A stretch of DNA of 64,000 nt from JBALVT01 sp965262875 (GTDB taxonomy: Bacteria > Pseudomonadota > Gammaproteobacteria > Pseudomonadales > Halieaceae). Numbering within the stretch: position 1 is the first letter of the stretch; each line of letters starts with the position of its first letter. Made by a program: the position numbers and the translations under genes. Under the pieces are notes generated by a model. That model ran no database searches. It was not told where the DNA came from and saw only the letters and a program-made list of their open reading frames with translations. The stretch spans positions 5,208,001 through 5,272,000 of the forward strand of contig OZ253569.1 in the NCBI GenBank assembly GCA_965262875.1. Reading direction: 5' to 3'. Of this stretch, positions 1 to 8,742 are shown piece after piece.

Positions 1-590
1 TCCATAATACCCAAGGGGTCTGCAGTGCCGCTTGTGAATTCGCTCCAGGTGACCGTTAAATCCAACTCGGGATTAATCTGTGCGGGCTGCACAGCCGCTC
101 CGTCCTGTGATAAAAAAACACGGGGAACAGCGGGAAGCCCGGACACTCCAGAATTGGGACTACCCATAGTCACTGACTGGCTTACGCTGCCGATACTGGG
201 CGAGGTATAGTGAAAGACATAATCGCCATCGGGATAGGCCCGTTCCAACTCACGCTCGCTCTTATAGCGACCACCGTGCATTTCAAGTGCATAACCGCTG
301 TCTTCAAACGGAATAGGTTTTCCTAGGCTAAGCGGAGTGACCATCACAGCGGGATCTACTTTTCCCTCAGTTTGTAGAAATATCTCGGCAAAAAAATGAT
401 AGTTCAGGACCTGCACACTACCATCTGTCAGCTGACTGTGATTTGAGGTTTTACCAACCACAATAAAAGTAATATCGTCTTGCTCGAGTTGGGCAATGTG
501 TTCGCTGTGGTGGTTGCAGGCGATCAGGCCGGGCAAGGCGAGTAGAGGGAACAGCGTAGCAGGCAAAAGTTTTTTTACTCCGTGGTACAT
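1..590 (-). CDS. Putative lipoprotein, 3' end outside window
   Basis: An open frame starts at the ATG ending at 590 and runs off the left edge (196 codons visible). The N-terminus has two lysines (residues 6-7), a hydrophobic stretch and a lipobox ending LIAC with Cys25, so it should be an exported lipoprotein. The visible mature part has no motif I recognise; it is rich in polar residues and beta-prone segments. An in-frame TGA lies two codons before the ATG, so the start cannot be further upstream. Only 10 bp separate the ATG from the IS at 601-1995, and the purine-rich TTGAGGT in that gap is almost adjacent to the ATG. The native promoter is therefore displaced. Function unknown. Confidence 0.6.
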   Translation of the reverse strand, partial: MYHGVKKLLPATLFPLLALPGLIACNHHSEHIAQLEQDDITFIVVGKTSNHSQLTDGSVQVLNYHFFAEIFLQTEGKVDPAVMVTPLSLGKPIPFEDSGYALEMHGGRYKSERELERAYPDGDYVFHYTSPSIGSVSQSVTMGSPNSGVSGLPAVPRVFLSQDGAAVQPAQINPELDLTVTWSEFTSGTADPLGIM

Positions 591-636
591 ACCTCAAGTA
601 TTTTCCAATATGAAATGAGCCTGAAGGGAGGGTGTA

Positions 637-1893
637 TTAAGCCCTTATCTTGAGTCGCTCATGGAGTTGCTGAAATAAGTGATCTCGTGCTGAATTTAGT
701 TGTTCAGCGGCCTCATTGTCCGTCATTTCATTGGCGAATGCATCCAGATTTCTAAAGGTGATTCCCGGCTTTAAATATTGGCTGGGTTTGGCCAGGGAGC
801 GGAATTTCTCATAGGGTGTCATCATGTCGTCGTAGCGGTATTTCTTCCGCTCCTTGCCCTTCTCATCAATAATGGTGGTGGGGAAATAGCAGGGCCGGTG
901 GAAATTGACGTATCGGTAGACTTGATGGCTATTGAGTTCAGTGAAATCCGTGGCGTACTGCTGAGGTATGTGGGTATAGCCATAGAGTTTGCGAATGACC
1001 GAGCCATTTTTACTCTCAACCAAACCATTGTCGTTACTGTGCCGGGGCCGTGATTTGGTAAATTCAATGTGCAACTTGTCCAGAAGCTCAGCAACGGTGT
1101 AGTTGATATATTCGCCGCCATTGTCTGCGTGAAAGCCCCGTATTTTAAAGGGGAAGGCAGCCAGAATCTGCCTGAGGGCTGGCAGCATAAACGCCTCGCT
1201 AATACGTTCCAGCGTGACGATGATCTGGAACTGTGTCACCTCATCCACGGCATTGACGTGGTAGATTCCTTTGCGTTTGTCCTGATCACCTTGATGGACA
1301 GAGTCAATGCGGATATAGCCTGGTTGATCGTTCGGGCAAGGTTTGCGCCGCTGGCCAATAGAGGCGGCCTTAGGTCGTGTCTTTGTCAAGACACAGCGCT
1401 GCCTCTGGTAGGTCTTGGAGGCCCGCAGGTTGTACAGGTGAGAAACCGAAATACCCGCCAGGCGTCGATAGTCGGCTTGGCCAAAGCGCTGATAAGCCCG
1501 CTCACAGAGCTTTTTAAGTACCGCGCCGCTGGGCTGACCATGTCGCTCATCCATACTCGCCAATAGGCGTATATCGGCGTCAGTGTAGGCGCGCTTGAAG
1601 CCATTACGCCGAGCTGGTTTCACCGAGACGGTGCCTGTTTTGACGTATTGGCGTATCAGGCGCCTGGTCTGGGCCAGGGAGTAGCCGGTTACCTTTATCA
1701 GGTAGCGGGTGACGGTTCCCCGGTCTGTTTTGCCAAGCTGTAAGTATCGGTGCTTCACCAGTGCCTTCTGTACCCAGCGATAGCGTTCAGATTTCTCAGT
1801 GGCCACGTTGGAGGCTACTTCCTGTGTGCCGTCGAGAAACTGTTTGATGGCACCCAGGGTATTCAGATGTTCTAAGCTCATGATCGTTTTCAT
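637..1893 (-). CDS. DDE integrase-type transposase
   Basis: This 418-residue protein is the only gene of the surrounding IS. The N-terminal third is a helix-turn-helix DNA-binding region (about residues 20-150). An rve/integrase core follows with the three acidic positions visible: Asp in the RIDSVHQGD segment, Asp in the FHADNGGEY segment, and Glu in the SNDNGLVESKNG segment. It cuts and joins the element's ends. All three catalytic acids and both perfect terminal repeats are present, so the element looks intact and may still be mobile. The ATG four codons downstream is an alternative start; neither has a strong Shine-Dalgarno. Confidence 0.85.
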   Translation of the reverse strand: MKTIMSLEHLNTLGAIKQFLDGTQEVASNVATEKSERYRWVQKALVKHRYLQLGKTDRGTVTRYLIKVTGYSLAQTRRLIRQYVKTGTVSVKPARRNGFKRAYTDADIRLLASMDERHGQPSGAVLKKLCERAYQRFGQADYRRLAGISVSHLYNLRASKTYQRQRCVLTKTRPKAASIGQRRKPCPNDQPGYIRIDSVHQGDQDKRKGIYHVNAVDEVTQFQIIVTLERISEAFMLPALRQILAAFPFKIRGFHADNGGEYINYTVAELLDKLHIEFTKSRPRHSNDNGLVESKNGSVIRKLYGYTHIPQQYATDFTELNSHQVYRYVNFHRPCYFPTTIIDEKGKERKKYRYDDMMTPYEKFRSLAKPSQYLKPGITFRNLDAFANEMTDNEAAEQLNSARDHLFQQLHERLKIRA

Positions 1894-1923
1894 CCGCTGA
1901 TCATGAACGACTACAAGGACTAT

Positions 1924-1948
1924 TTCAGGCTCATTTTATGTTGGAATC
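1924..1948. repeat. Degenerate internal copy of the IS end
   Basis: The stretch TTCAGGCTCATTTTATGTTG resembles the right terminal repeat that lies 47 bp further on, in the same orientation and with a few mismatches. It lies between the transposase start and the true end. It may be a second transposase binding site or the trace of an earlier end. Confidence 0.5.
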
Positions 1949-2059
1949 AACTTCCGCCACATTCCCGGGTTTCAGGCTCATTTCATATTGGAAAAGACTC
2001 CTCATCCCTTAAAGTGTGCTTTTCAGGTACAGTAGGATAGCAGCTAACGATAGGGTTCG

Positions 2060-3295
2060 GTGACTAAAAATATGGAACAAAAAGCTCCACGATCACTTAT
2101 TGTCGGTATCTCGATTATTGCGGGCACCTCGGTAGGGGCCGGCATGTTTTCCCTACCCATTGTCTCTTCGGGCATGTGGTTTAGCTGGTCGGTATTGCTG
2201 TTGGTATTCACCTGGTTTTGTATGTTTCATTCCAGTTTGATGATACTTGAAGCCAATCTGAATTTTGAACCCGGTACTAGTTTCGATACCTTCGTTCGTG
2301 CCACCTTGGGTAACCGCTGGAACGCGATTAATGGCATAACCCTGGTTTTTGTACTGTATATACTTACCTACGCATATATTAGCGGCGGTGGCTCTATTGT
2401 CAGTCACACCTTGGAAAGCACTCTGGGCGTTTCGATGCCGCCTATGCTTGCCGGTTTAGCCTTTGCTTTGGTGTTGTCCTTTATTGTCTGGTTTAGTACG
2501 GGTTTGGTAGGGCGTATGACGGCGGTCCTACTAGGTGGCATGGCCGTAACCTTTGTGCTGTCGGTCGGTGATCTAGGCACTCGGGTACAACTGCCTGTCT
2601 TGCTCGACAATAAGCCTGGCTACGCGCTTTTTCTGCTAGCCGCCGTGCCTTATTACCTGACGTCTTTTGGCTTCCATGGCAATGTCCCGAGCTTAATGAA
2701 ATATTACGGCAAGGATCCGGCACGAATCCGACAATGCCTGTTCTATGGCTCCCTGACTTCCCTGGTCGTTTATTTACTTTGGCATGTGGTTACGCTGGGA
2801 AATATTTCCCGAGAAGAGTTCAAACCCATTATTTCGGCCGGTGGAAACATTGGTGATTTAACTTCCGCCCTAAGCCTAATTGCCAACAGCGATAGATTGA
2901 CCGCGCTTCTCAATGCCTTTGCTAACTTTGCAGTTGTTTCTTCCTTTCTCGGAGTCACCCTGGGTTTGTTCGATTACATTGCCGACAAGTTTAAGTTTGA
3001 TGATTCTCGCAAAGGACGATTTAAAACCGCCGTCATTACTTTTTTACCTCCTGCTATTGGCGGCCTTTTCTTCCCCAATGGTTTCATCTATGCCATCGGA
3101 CTTGCGGGTTTGTGTGCAGCGGTTTGGGGCACCATTGTGCCGGCGCTATCTGCGAAAGTAAGTCGTGAGAAGTTCGGGAACCCGCACTACCGCGTGTGGG
3201 GCGGTAACGGACTTATATACTTTATGTTCCTCTATGGGGGGTTGTTGATGGTTTGCTACGCCCTTGCGGCGTTGGGTCAGCTACCCGTTTTTTAA
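2060..3295 (+). CDS. Aromatic amino acid permease (TyrP/Mtr/TnaB family)
   Basis: This 411-residue integral membrane protein has about 11 hydrophobic helices and the usual length of the hydroxy/aromatic amino acid permease (HAAAP) family. The family signature G-T-S-V-G-A-G-M-F-S-L-P lies in the first helix (about residues 20-33). It would import tryptophan or tyrosine with protons across the inner membrane. The frame opens at GTG 2060, preceded by AGGG; the ATG at 2072 is an alternative start. The gene lies just right of the IS, so its upstream region has probably been altered by that insertion. Substrate choice among Trp, Tyr and Phe cannot be read from the sequence. Confidence 0.85.
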   Translation: MTKNMEQKAPRSLIVGISIIAGTSVGAGMFSLPIVSSGMWFSWSVLLLVFTWFCMFHSSLMILEANLNFEPGTSFDTFVRATLGNRWNAINGITLVFVLYILTYAYISGGGSIVSHTLESTLGVSMPPMLAGLAFALVLSFIVWFSTGLVGRMTAVLLGGMAVTFVLSVGDLGTRVQLPVLLDNKPGYALFLLAAVPYYLTSFGFHGNVPSLMKYYGKDPARIRQCLFYGSLTSLVVYLLWHVVTLGNISREEFKPIISAGGNIGDLTSALSLIANSDRLTALLNAFANFAVVSSFLGVTLGLFDYIADKFKFDDSRKGRFKTAVITFLPPAIGGLFFPNGFIYAIGLAGLCAAVWGTIVPALSAKVSREKFGNPHYRVWGGNGLIYFMFLYGGLLMVCYALAALGQLPVF

Positions 3296-3316
3296 GTGCT
3301 TGTGCCGACTGGTGGC

Positions 3317-4231
3317 TTAGACTGACACCTGGTCGGCCAGCAGAATGCTGGGTTCGGGTGTATCTTCCAATCCCCAACCGCCCATCAAGTAGTGGTGGAC
3401 TACGCGTATGGCCATCTGGCCTATATGGTTTTCGAAACCCTCAAGGTCTCCGAAACGGTCACCCAACTGTCCCATGCAGTATCCCTTCATCGGCTCATAG
3501 GCCCAGATGGGAACAAAGTTGACGAATGCCTCCTGGCAGGTGGTCATAACGGCCTCGATAAAGTCGCAACCTCGCTCGAATCCTGCGCGGTCGGTCATTT
3601 CAAAGCGCCCTGGTATAAACCGATCCCAATCCAGCTCAAGGAAACTGCGCATGAAGCGCACAAAATTACAAAAATGATAGTCCGGCATAAAACCATACTT
3701 GGCATTAGCGAGGATGGTATCGGCAGAAAACAGCGTCTTTTCTTCGGCGAAGTAGGCCGCCATATTCCCCGAGCCATGTGTAGGGCCCGGGTTCAATAAA
3801 ATAAGGTCAACCCCGTCCATGCTCAGTTCATTGCGCTCGCCGCGCAATAAGCGGGTGGGTTGCAACTGTCCTTGGGCCCCTCGTAACTTAATGATCTTGG
3901 CGCAGAGTTCGTCTGCAATTATTTCGGCATCGGGAGCCAAGTCGGCTGCGAAACCTGAGTGATCGAGATGGTCGTGGGAATAAATAACAGTGGAAATGGG
4001 TTTACCCGGTACTGCAGCCGCTATGGCTTTGGCGTAGGCACGCGCTTTGCCCGGTGTGCCAAAAGTATCGAAGGCGATAACGCCGGTGTCGCCAGCCAGA
4101 AAGATTGTGCGTACCTGACCATCGCTGACGCTAAAGAGCCGCTCGGACAATTGCTCTGTGGTCATATCAGGCTCTCTTGCAAGATAAGCCTGGGCCCCAT
4201 CGAGGGTGAACATTCCGTGATTTTCGCTCAT
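3317..4231 (-). CDS. Metallo-beta-lactamase-fold hydrolase
   Basis: This 304-residue protein has no signal peptide. The zinc motif HxHxDH appears as SHDHLDH near residue 87. The downstream metal ligands appear as His in GPTHGSGN and Asp in SADTI, so the binuclear site looks complete. The C-terminal ~100 residues are helical, as in alkylsulfatase- or lactonase-like members. The start is supported by AGGAG seven bases upstream, which overlaps the stop of the preceding paralogue, so the two genes form an operon. They diverge from the oxidoreductase operon at 5454. A role in opening a ring, lactone or ester in that pathway is inferred. Confidence 0.85.
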   Translation of the reverse strand: MSENHGMFTLDGAQAYLAREPDMTTEQLSERLFSVSDGQVRTIFLAGDTGVIAFDTFGTPGKARAYAKAIAAAVPGKPISTVIYSHDHLDHSGFAADLAPDAEIIADELCAKIIKLRGAQGQLQPTRLLRGERNELSMDGVDLILLNPGPTHGSGNMAAYFAEEKTLFSADTILANAKYGFMPDYHFCNFVRFMRSFLELDWDRFIPGRFEMTDRAGFERGCDFIEAVMTTCQEAFVNFVPIWAYEPMKGYCMGQLGDRFGDLEGFENHIGQMAIRVVHHYLMGGWGLEDTPEPSILLADQVSV

Positions 4232-4241
4232 CTGTGCGCTC

Positions 4242-5162
4242 CTACAGCGGGCTGGTGTCAGGTTTCAGGTTTCCTTCAATGCCCCAGCCACCGGTCAAGT
4301 ACTGCTGCATGTAGCGGGTCAGATTCATCGCTCCGTATTCGTGATAGCGAAACTCGTTGCCGTACAGTGGGCCCAGCTTCTCGTCGGTGTATTTGTTTAA
4401 TCCCTCCCAGTCGTGGGGATCCACACCGTCGAAGATTGCCTGCTGACCGAAGTCGAACATGCGCTCCCAGTAGTCCAGTATCTCGATGAAACGCTCCCTG
4501 GTGATGGGCCAGAAATGGCCGGGTACAAACAAATCCCAGTCCAGACTGAGAAAGCGCTTCATAACAGGAATATAGTGCGTTAAATGCCAGTCAAACAAGG
4601 TGCCGTATCCCACCCCATCGGCCACTGTATCGACCATAAAGAGGGTTTTGCTCTGCGGAAAATACGCTGCGATATTGCCGTCACCGTGAGTTAGACCCGG
4701 GTAGATCAGCTCGAAGTAACAACCGTCGATTTCATGGGATACGCGTTCTTCGTTAAAGGTTTCATGGGCTGCGAGCTGGCCGCTGGACTTGCGTCCAACA
4801 ACCACTTGGTTGGCGTAATCATGGGCAATAATTTTTGCGGTGGGGGCGAGGTCAGCGGCATAGCCGCAGTGATCCAGGTGCTCGTGAGAATACACCACTG
4901 TATGAATGGGTTTGCTGGTAAACACGCGGCCGATGGCCTGTTGGTAGGCCCGTGCCGTGCCCGGTGTGCCAAAAGTGTCAAAGGCGATACAGCCCTTGTT
5001 ACCCTCGAGGAAAATAGTCCGATAGATACCCTCGCTGGCAGACCAGATGTTGTCTCGTACCGGTTGGTAGCAAATATCCCGGTGGGCACCCTGAATGGCG
5101 AGATCGCCGCCTATGGTAAAGATGCCGGAGTGTTCTGCACAGCTGTGTTCGCCTTCGCTCAT
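4242..5162 (-). CDS. Metallo-beta-lactamase-fold hydrolase (paralogue)
   Basis: This 306-residue protein is paralogous to the next gene (3317-4231). Both share the strings DTFGTPG.ARAY, YSHxHLDH and LAPxAxIIA. The zinc ligands HEHLDH, the later THGDGN His and the VDTV Asp are all present. I chose the ATG at 5162 because GAGGGAG lies six bases upstream; an in-frame ATG at 5189 lacks such a site. It is the first gene of a two-gene minus-strand operon. The reaction is unknown. Two different paralogues kept side by side suggest two related substrates or two steps. Confidence 0.85.
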   Translation of the reverse strand: MSEGEHSCAEHSGIFTIGGDLAIQGAHRDICYQPVRDNIWSASEGIYRTIFLEGNKGCIAFDTFGTPGTARAYQQAIGRVFTSKPIHTVVYSHEHLDHCGYAADLAPTAKIIAHDYANQVVVGRKSSGQLAAHETFNEERVSHEIDGCYFELIYPGLTHGDGNIAAYFPQSKTLFMVDTVADGVGYGTLFDWHLTHYIPVMKRFLSLDWDLFVPGHFWPITRERFIEILDYWERMFDFGQQAIFDGVDPHDWEGLNKYTDEKLGPLYGNEFRYHEYGAMNLTRYMQQYLTGGWGIEGNLKPDTSPL

Positions 5163-5453
5163 GGGGCTCCCTCGCGACGTACTTTTCAATACATTTACAG
5201 TAGGCGCAGTTACCCAAAAAGTCTTGCACGAGCGAGCAGTACGCGTTGACTCGCAGTGCGGATTTAAGATCTACCCAGGAGCCGCGTGGTGGCGTGCGCT
5301 TAAGCGAGCGAATTGCTTCATCGGGGCGCGGAATAAGTCCTTGTCAGTCAAAAGGTTCTGCTCTGTGGGGCAAGACTTTAGGCCCAGTGAACGCCTAATG
5401 TAGATCCTGTAAATGGCACCAGTCCTCGATCCAAAAAATGGTGAGATAGTCCA

Positions 5454-6464
5454 ATGAGTTTGTCCTTTCACATAGGTTGCCTACCCAACCGGCCATTAGC
5501 TGATTCAATCGAAATGGGTTGCGCGGCCGAGCAGATGGGTTATGGAGGAATGTGGGTCGCAGATTCCCACTCGCTAATGCGCGATCCCTATGCCGTGTTA
5601 ACGGTTCTCGCCACCCGCACCAAGTCCCTACAACTTGCTACTGGGGTGACCCTCACGGGCACACGGCATCCGGCGGTTCTTGCCAATAGCTGGGCAAGCT
5701 TGGACGAGCTGTCCGGTGGACGGGCGATATGTGGTATTGGGGTAGGAGAGAGCGCGGTTTACAACCTTGGGATGAAACCCGAGCGGCTGGCCGTGTTTGA
5801 GGAAAAAATAAAAGTTATCAAAGCGCTGTTGCGTGGCGAAAAAGTTCATTATGAGGGCACCGAGATTCAGATGCCTTGGTCAAACTGTGAGGTGCCGATC
5901 GTGGTCGCCAGCTCGGGACCAAAATCACTGCAGATGGCCGGTCGTATCGCCGATGGCGTTCTCTTTCAGGTAGGAGCACAACCCCGACTGGTGGACTATG
6001 CTCTGGACAATATTCGTATTGGCGCAGAGTCGGTGGGCTGCAAGCTGTCTGACCTTAAACTGTACATGCGCATCGCTACTTCGGTGCACGAGGATCGAGA
6101 ACTCGCTCAGCAGGATCTTAAAGGCTATACCGCCGTTGCAGCTGGCACTGTGTTTAAGACAATACCCCAGGAGTACTTCGACGAAGCGTTGTATGAAGAT
6201 CTGACTCGATTCAAAGCCGGCTACGATTACGCCGAGCACGGTAGCAATCAATCTGACCACAGTGACCTGCTCACCGATCGTATTTTTGATGCTGTGGCCG
6301 TGGCGTGCCCTCCCGAGGAGGCAGTGGCTCGCTTCAACGCACTGGCAGCAAAGGGCTTGGATGGTTTTGTGTGCCCCTTTGGCATGCCCCAGCCCATCCC
6401 GTACATGCGGACGTTTGCCGAACAGGTGATGCCCCAAGTAATTGAGAACAGCGCGAATGATTAG
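5454..6464 (+). CDS. LLM-class flavin-dependent oxidoreductase
   Basis: This 336-residue TIM-barrel protein is of the bacterial luciferase-like monooxygenase family. Typical elements are AEQMGYGGMWVADSH near the start, LATGVTLTGTRHPAVLA, and GGRAICGIGVGES (FMN/F420 phosphate region). It probably uses reduced flavin, or F420, to oxidise a small organic substrate. It is the first gene of a seven-gene plus-strand run (5454-14130) with gaps of 21 bp or less and some overlaps. A GGTGAG motif lies seven bases before the ATG. A flavin reductase partner is not visible nearby. Confidence 0.85.
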   Translation: MSLSFHIGCLPNRPLADSIEMGCAAEQMGYGGMWVADSHSLMRDPYAVLTVLATRTKSLQLATGVTLTGTRHPAVLANSWASLDELSGGRAICGIGVGESAVYNLGMKPERLAVFEEKIKVIKALLRGEKVHYEGTEIQMPWSNCEVPIVVASSGPKSLQMAGRIADGVLFQVGAQPRLVDYALDNIRIGAESVGCKLSDLKLYMRIATSVHEDRELAQQDLKGYTAVAAGTVFKTIPQEYFDEALYEDLTRFKAGYDYAEHGSNQSDHSDLLTDRIFDAVAVACPPEEAVARFNALAAKGLDGFVCPFGMPQPIPYMRTFAEQVMPQVIENSAND

Positions 6465-6475
6465 AGGGTAGGAAT

Positions 6476-7357
6476 ATGAACACCGTCCATCTTGGTTTTA
6501 AGGCGTATGATGTGCACGAATTGCTGTGCCATGGCGTAGCTACGGTCGGCGGATATTATGCTCGGGAATCACTCGCGGTAAAATTGATCGATACCACCTT
6601 TTTGCCCGATGAAGCTCTTCCTGACAATAGCTTGCATGTCGCCTGTGGCGCAGCGCTAGCGAGTTTTCTATCTGGGGCTAAACGCAAGGTGGTGTTTGTA
6701 GCCTGTGATCGCCCTATGTTTTGGCTGTACGCTAGGCCGGGAATTAACAGTGTGCAGGAACTCAAGCGAGGCAGTGTAGCGACTTTCCCGGATGTGGCGC
6801 CGCCTTCAAAGTTTCTAAAGAAGTTATTGCAAGACGCCGGTGTAAATCCCGGATTACTGCCATCGCGAGATGATATTGCTCGATTGGGCTTGCTTAGCTC
6901 TAGCAGTGTCGACGGCGCTCTTTTAAGCTCCCGTTTTTTACCGTCCGAGGTAGAGAAAACCGGGGCCAAGCAGTTGGCCTTTGTCGGTGATAACTTACGT
7001 CTGCCCAGTAGCGGTTTGGCGGTGTCCGAAGAGTTTTACGGTACGCAGCCCGCTCTTGTTGCCACCATGGTGGGTATCTATCATCGTGCAATGAAGGCAG
7101 TCTTTGACAATGATCAAAGCTTGCTGCGTGCAGCCTTAGTACAGTGCTTTGGCAAGAATGAAGAATGCCTGGATCAGTCGGTGGAGGTGATTCGCGCCTG
7201 TTACAACCCATCCGGCTACAGCTGTGATAGCATTTTGCAACCGGCAATCGATGGAATGGCAGCGGGTATGGGCCTGGCCAGCAGAGATTGCTCGGAGCTC
7301 TACGAATTTCAAACGATAAAATCGTATCACCAGTCCAAACTTACACAAGAGGCATAG
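6476..7357 (+). CDS. NMT1/THI5-like (periplasmic-binding-fold) protein, no signal peptide
   Basis: This 293-residue protein resembles the NMT1/THI5 and SsuA/TauA substrate-binding fold: an early YDVHELLCHGVATVGGYYARES segment, a central region on presence of gene product in the cell (RPGINSVQELKRGSVAT), and a C-terminal helical lobe. Unlike true transport binding proteins it starts directly with the first beta strand and has no signal peptide, so it should stay in the cytoplasm. No ABC permease or ATPase lies in the operon. I see no cysteine-rich motif like the CCCFC of THI5. It could be a SBP-fold enzyme (4,5-dihydroxyphthalate decarboxylase has such a fold) or a ligand-binding helper. Function not determined. 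Confidence 0.65.
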   Translation: MNTVHLGFKAYDVHELLCHGVATVGGYYARESLAVKLIDTTFLPDEALPDNSLHVACGAALASFLSGAKRKVVFVACDRPMFWLYARPGINSVQELKRGSVATFPDVAPPSKFLKKLLQDAGVNPGLLPSRDDIARLGLLSSSSVDGALLSSRFLPSEVEKTGAKQLAFVGDNLRLPSSGLAVSEEFYGTQPALVATMVGIYHRAMKAVFDNDQSLLRAALVQCFGKNEECLDQSVEVIRACYNPSGYSCDSILQPAIDGMAAGMGLASRDCSELYEFQTIKSYHQSKLTQEA

Positions 7358-7364
7358 ATAACTC

Positions 7365-8258
7365 ATGTATCCAGCTCCCTTTCGATATCACCGACCCGAA
7401 AGCCTACAGGCCGCTATTGGTTTGCTGAAGCATTTCGGCGACGATGCCAGAATCATGGCCGGTGGCCAGAGTGTCATTCCGATGATGAAACTAAGAATGG
7501 GTGAAGCCAATGAATTAGTCGATATTGGCCGCTTGCCCGATTTGTCCTATATCAAAATTGAGGGCACAACTTTGTGCATAGGCGCACTTGCGACACATGC
7601 CTCGATAGCAGCTTCAGACGATGCGCGCAAAGTGCCCTTGGTCGCTGAAGCGGCGGGCGGTATTGCAGATCGTCAGGTACGCAGTATGGGGACTATTGGA
7701 GGAGGGCTGTCGGTTGCCGATCCGAGTGGTTGTTGGCCCACTAGTCTGAGTGCGCTGGATGCGGTTATTCAGGTCGCGGGCCCTGCAGGTAACAGATCGA
7801 TCGCGATGTCTGACTTTTTAGTCGACACCTATGTGACGGCTCTGCAAACCGGAGAGCTGGTCACCAGTATTGAGATCCCCCTACCAGGGCAGGGCACGGG
7901 AAGCGCCTACCTGGCGTTCAAACGTGCGGCTTCTGCATATCCTACCGTTTCCTGTGGTGTACAACTTTCCATGGAAGGTGATAGCTGCAGCGCAGCGCGA
8001 CTGGTATTGGGTGGCGCGGGGCCAACGGCTGTTTTATCGGCTGATGCCGATGCCTCCTTGGTGGGCGGCCCAATCAACGCTGAAACACTCGCCGCTGCGG
8101 CAGACAAGATTATTGCCGCCGCCGAGCCTCCCCCCGATGCGCGCGGATCAGTTGCCTTTAAATTGGCTATGTTGAAAGACCTGCTGGTGGAGGCTGGACA
8201 AAGAGCCCACGCACGCAGCCAGGGAAACGAGATTGTAGGAGGACATCGCTATGCATGA
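7365..8258 (+). CDS. FAD-binding medium subunit of xanthine dehydrogenase family (CoxM/CutM-like)
   Basis: This 297-residue protein is of usual length for the family. The two FAD motifs are visible: AGGQSVIPMMKLR near residue 32 and the TIGGGLSVADPSG segment near residue 107. The second motif usually reads TIGGNIAHADP, so this copy is a variant. It would carry electrons from the 2Fe-2S subunit to FAD in a three-component molybdenum hydroxylase. Its stop overlaps the start of the 2Fe-2S subunit gene by 8 bp, which suggests translational coupling. It lies downstream of the NMT1-like gene with a 7-bp gap. Confidence 0.9.
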   Translation: MYPAPFRYHRPESLQAAIGLLKHFGDDARIMAGGQSVIPMMKLRMGEANELVDIGRLPDLSYIKIEGTTLCIGALATHASIAASDDARKVPLVAEAAGGIADRQVRSMGTIGGGLSVADPSGCWPTSLSALDAVIQVAGPAGNRSIAMSDFLVDTYVTALQTGELVTSIEIPLPGQGTGSAYLAFKRAASAYPTVSCGVQLSMEGDSCSAARLVLGGAGPTAVLSADADASLVGGPINAETLAAAADKIIAAAEPPPDARGSVAFKLAMLKDLLVEAGQRAHARSQGNEIVGGHRYA

Positions 8259-8739
8259 AGCCATACCCAAGGTAGTGGTCGATATTTCAGTTAACGGCGC
8301 AGCCTATCAGCGTGAAATCGAACCGCGTTTATTGCTGGTGGAGTTTATTCGGCAAGAGCTGGGTCTCACTGGTACCCATATCGGTTGTGATACAAGTTAT
8401 TGTGGTGCCTGTACCGTCATACTCGATGGCAAGGTCGTAAAATCTTGTACCTTGTTGGCGGTACAAGCTGATGGCGCAGAAGTTGGAACGGTTGAAGGGC
8501 TGGAGTCGGGCGGTGAGTTACACCCTCTGCAAAGTGCCTTCTCCGAGCACCACGGTTTGCAGTGCGGTTACTGTACGCCGGGCATGTTAATGGCTGCCAA
8601 GAGCTTACTGGATAGTAACCCTCAGCCTACGGAGGATCAGATTCGCAAAGGTATCGCTGGCAACACCTGTCGCTGCACAGGCTACGTCAATATTGTTAAG
8701 GCCATCGACGCTGCAGCCGTCCAAATGTGGGAGGCTTAA
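8251..8739 (+). CDS. 2Fe-2S small subunit of molybdenum hydroxylase (CoxS/CutS-like)
   Basis: This 162-residue protein has both expected clusters. The N-terminal plant-type ferredoxin cysteines lie in GCDTSYCGACTV. The C-terminal four-helix domain has CGYCTPGM and the paired CRC in NTCRCTGY. These are the complete ligands for two [2Fe-2S] centres that link the molybdenum site to FAD. GTAGGAGG lies six bases before the ATG. It is followed after 3 bp by the fused large subunit. Confidence 0.93.
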   Translation: MHEAIPKVVVDISVNGAAYQREIEPRLLLVEFIRQELGLTGTHIGCDTSYCGACTVILDGKVVKSCTLLAVQADGAEVGTVEGLESGGELHPLQSAFSEHHGLQCGYCTPGMLMAAKSLLDSNPQPTEDQIRKGIAGNTCRCTGYVNIVKAIDAAAVQMWEA

Positions 8740-8742
8740 GTC

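Larger units (their letters stand above)
601..1995 (-). mobile_element. Complete IS element, rve/DDE integrase type
   Basis: The element is 1395 bp and is bounded by perfect 25-bp terminal inverted repeats: 601-625, starting TTTTCCAATATGAAATGAGC, and its exact complement at 1971-1995. It holds one transposase gene on the minus strand. I see no clear target-site duplication: the flanks are CAAGTA on the left and GACTCC on the right. It sits between a lipoprotein gene and an aromatic amino acid permease, in what was probably their shared divergent promoter region. The family is uncertain; an IS481-like or ISNCY/IS1202-like assignment would need a comparison with ISfinder. Confidence 0.85.

Noticed and set aside
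25..210. Plus-strand open frame at the left edge
   Set aside because: It lies antisense to the lipoprotein frame, which has a signal peptide and lipobox; the plus frame has none of a gene's features.
601..1995. Target-site duplication of the 1395-bp IS
   Set aside because: Neither short nor ~27-bp direct repeats could be matched in the flanks.
6476..7357. Thiamine-pyrimidine synthase THI5
   Set aside because: The CCCFC iron motif and other marks of THI5 are not visible; only the fold is similar.
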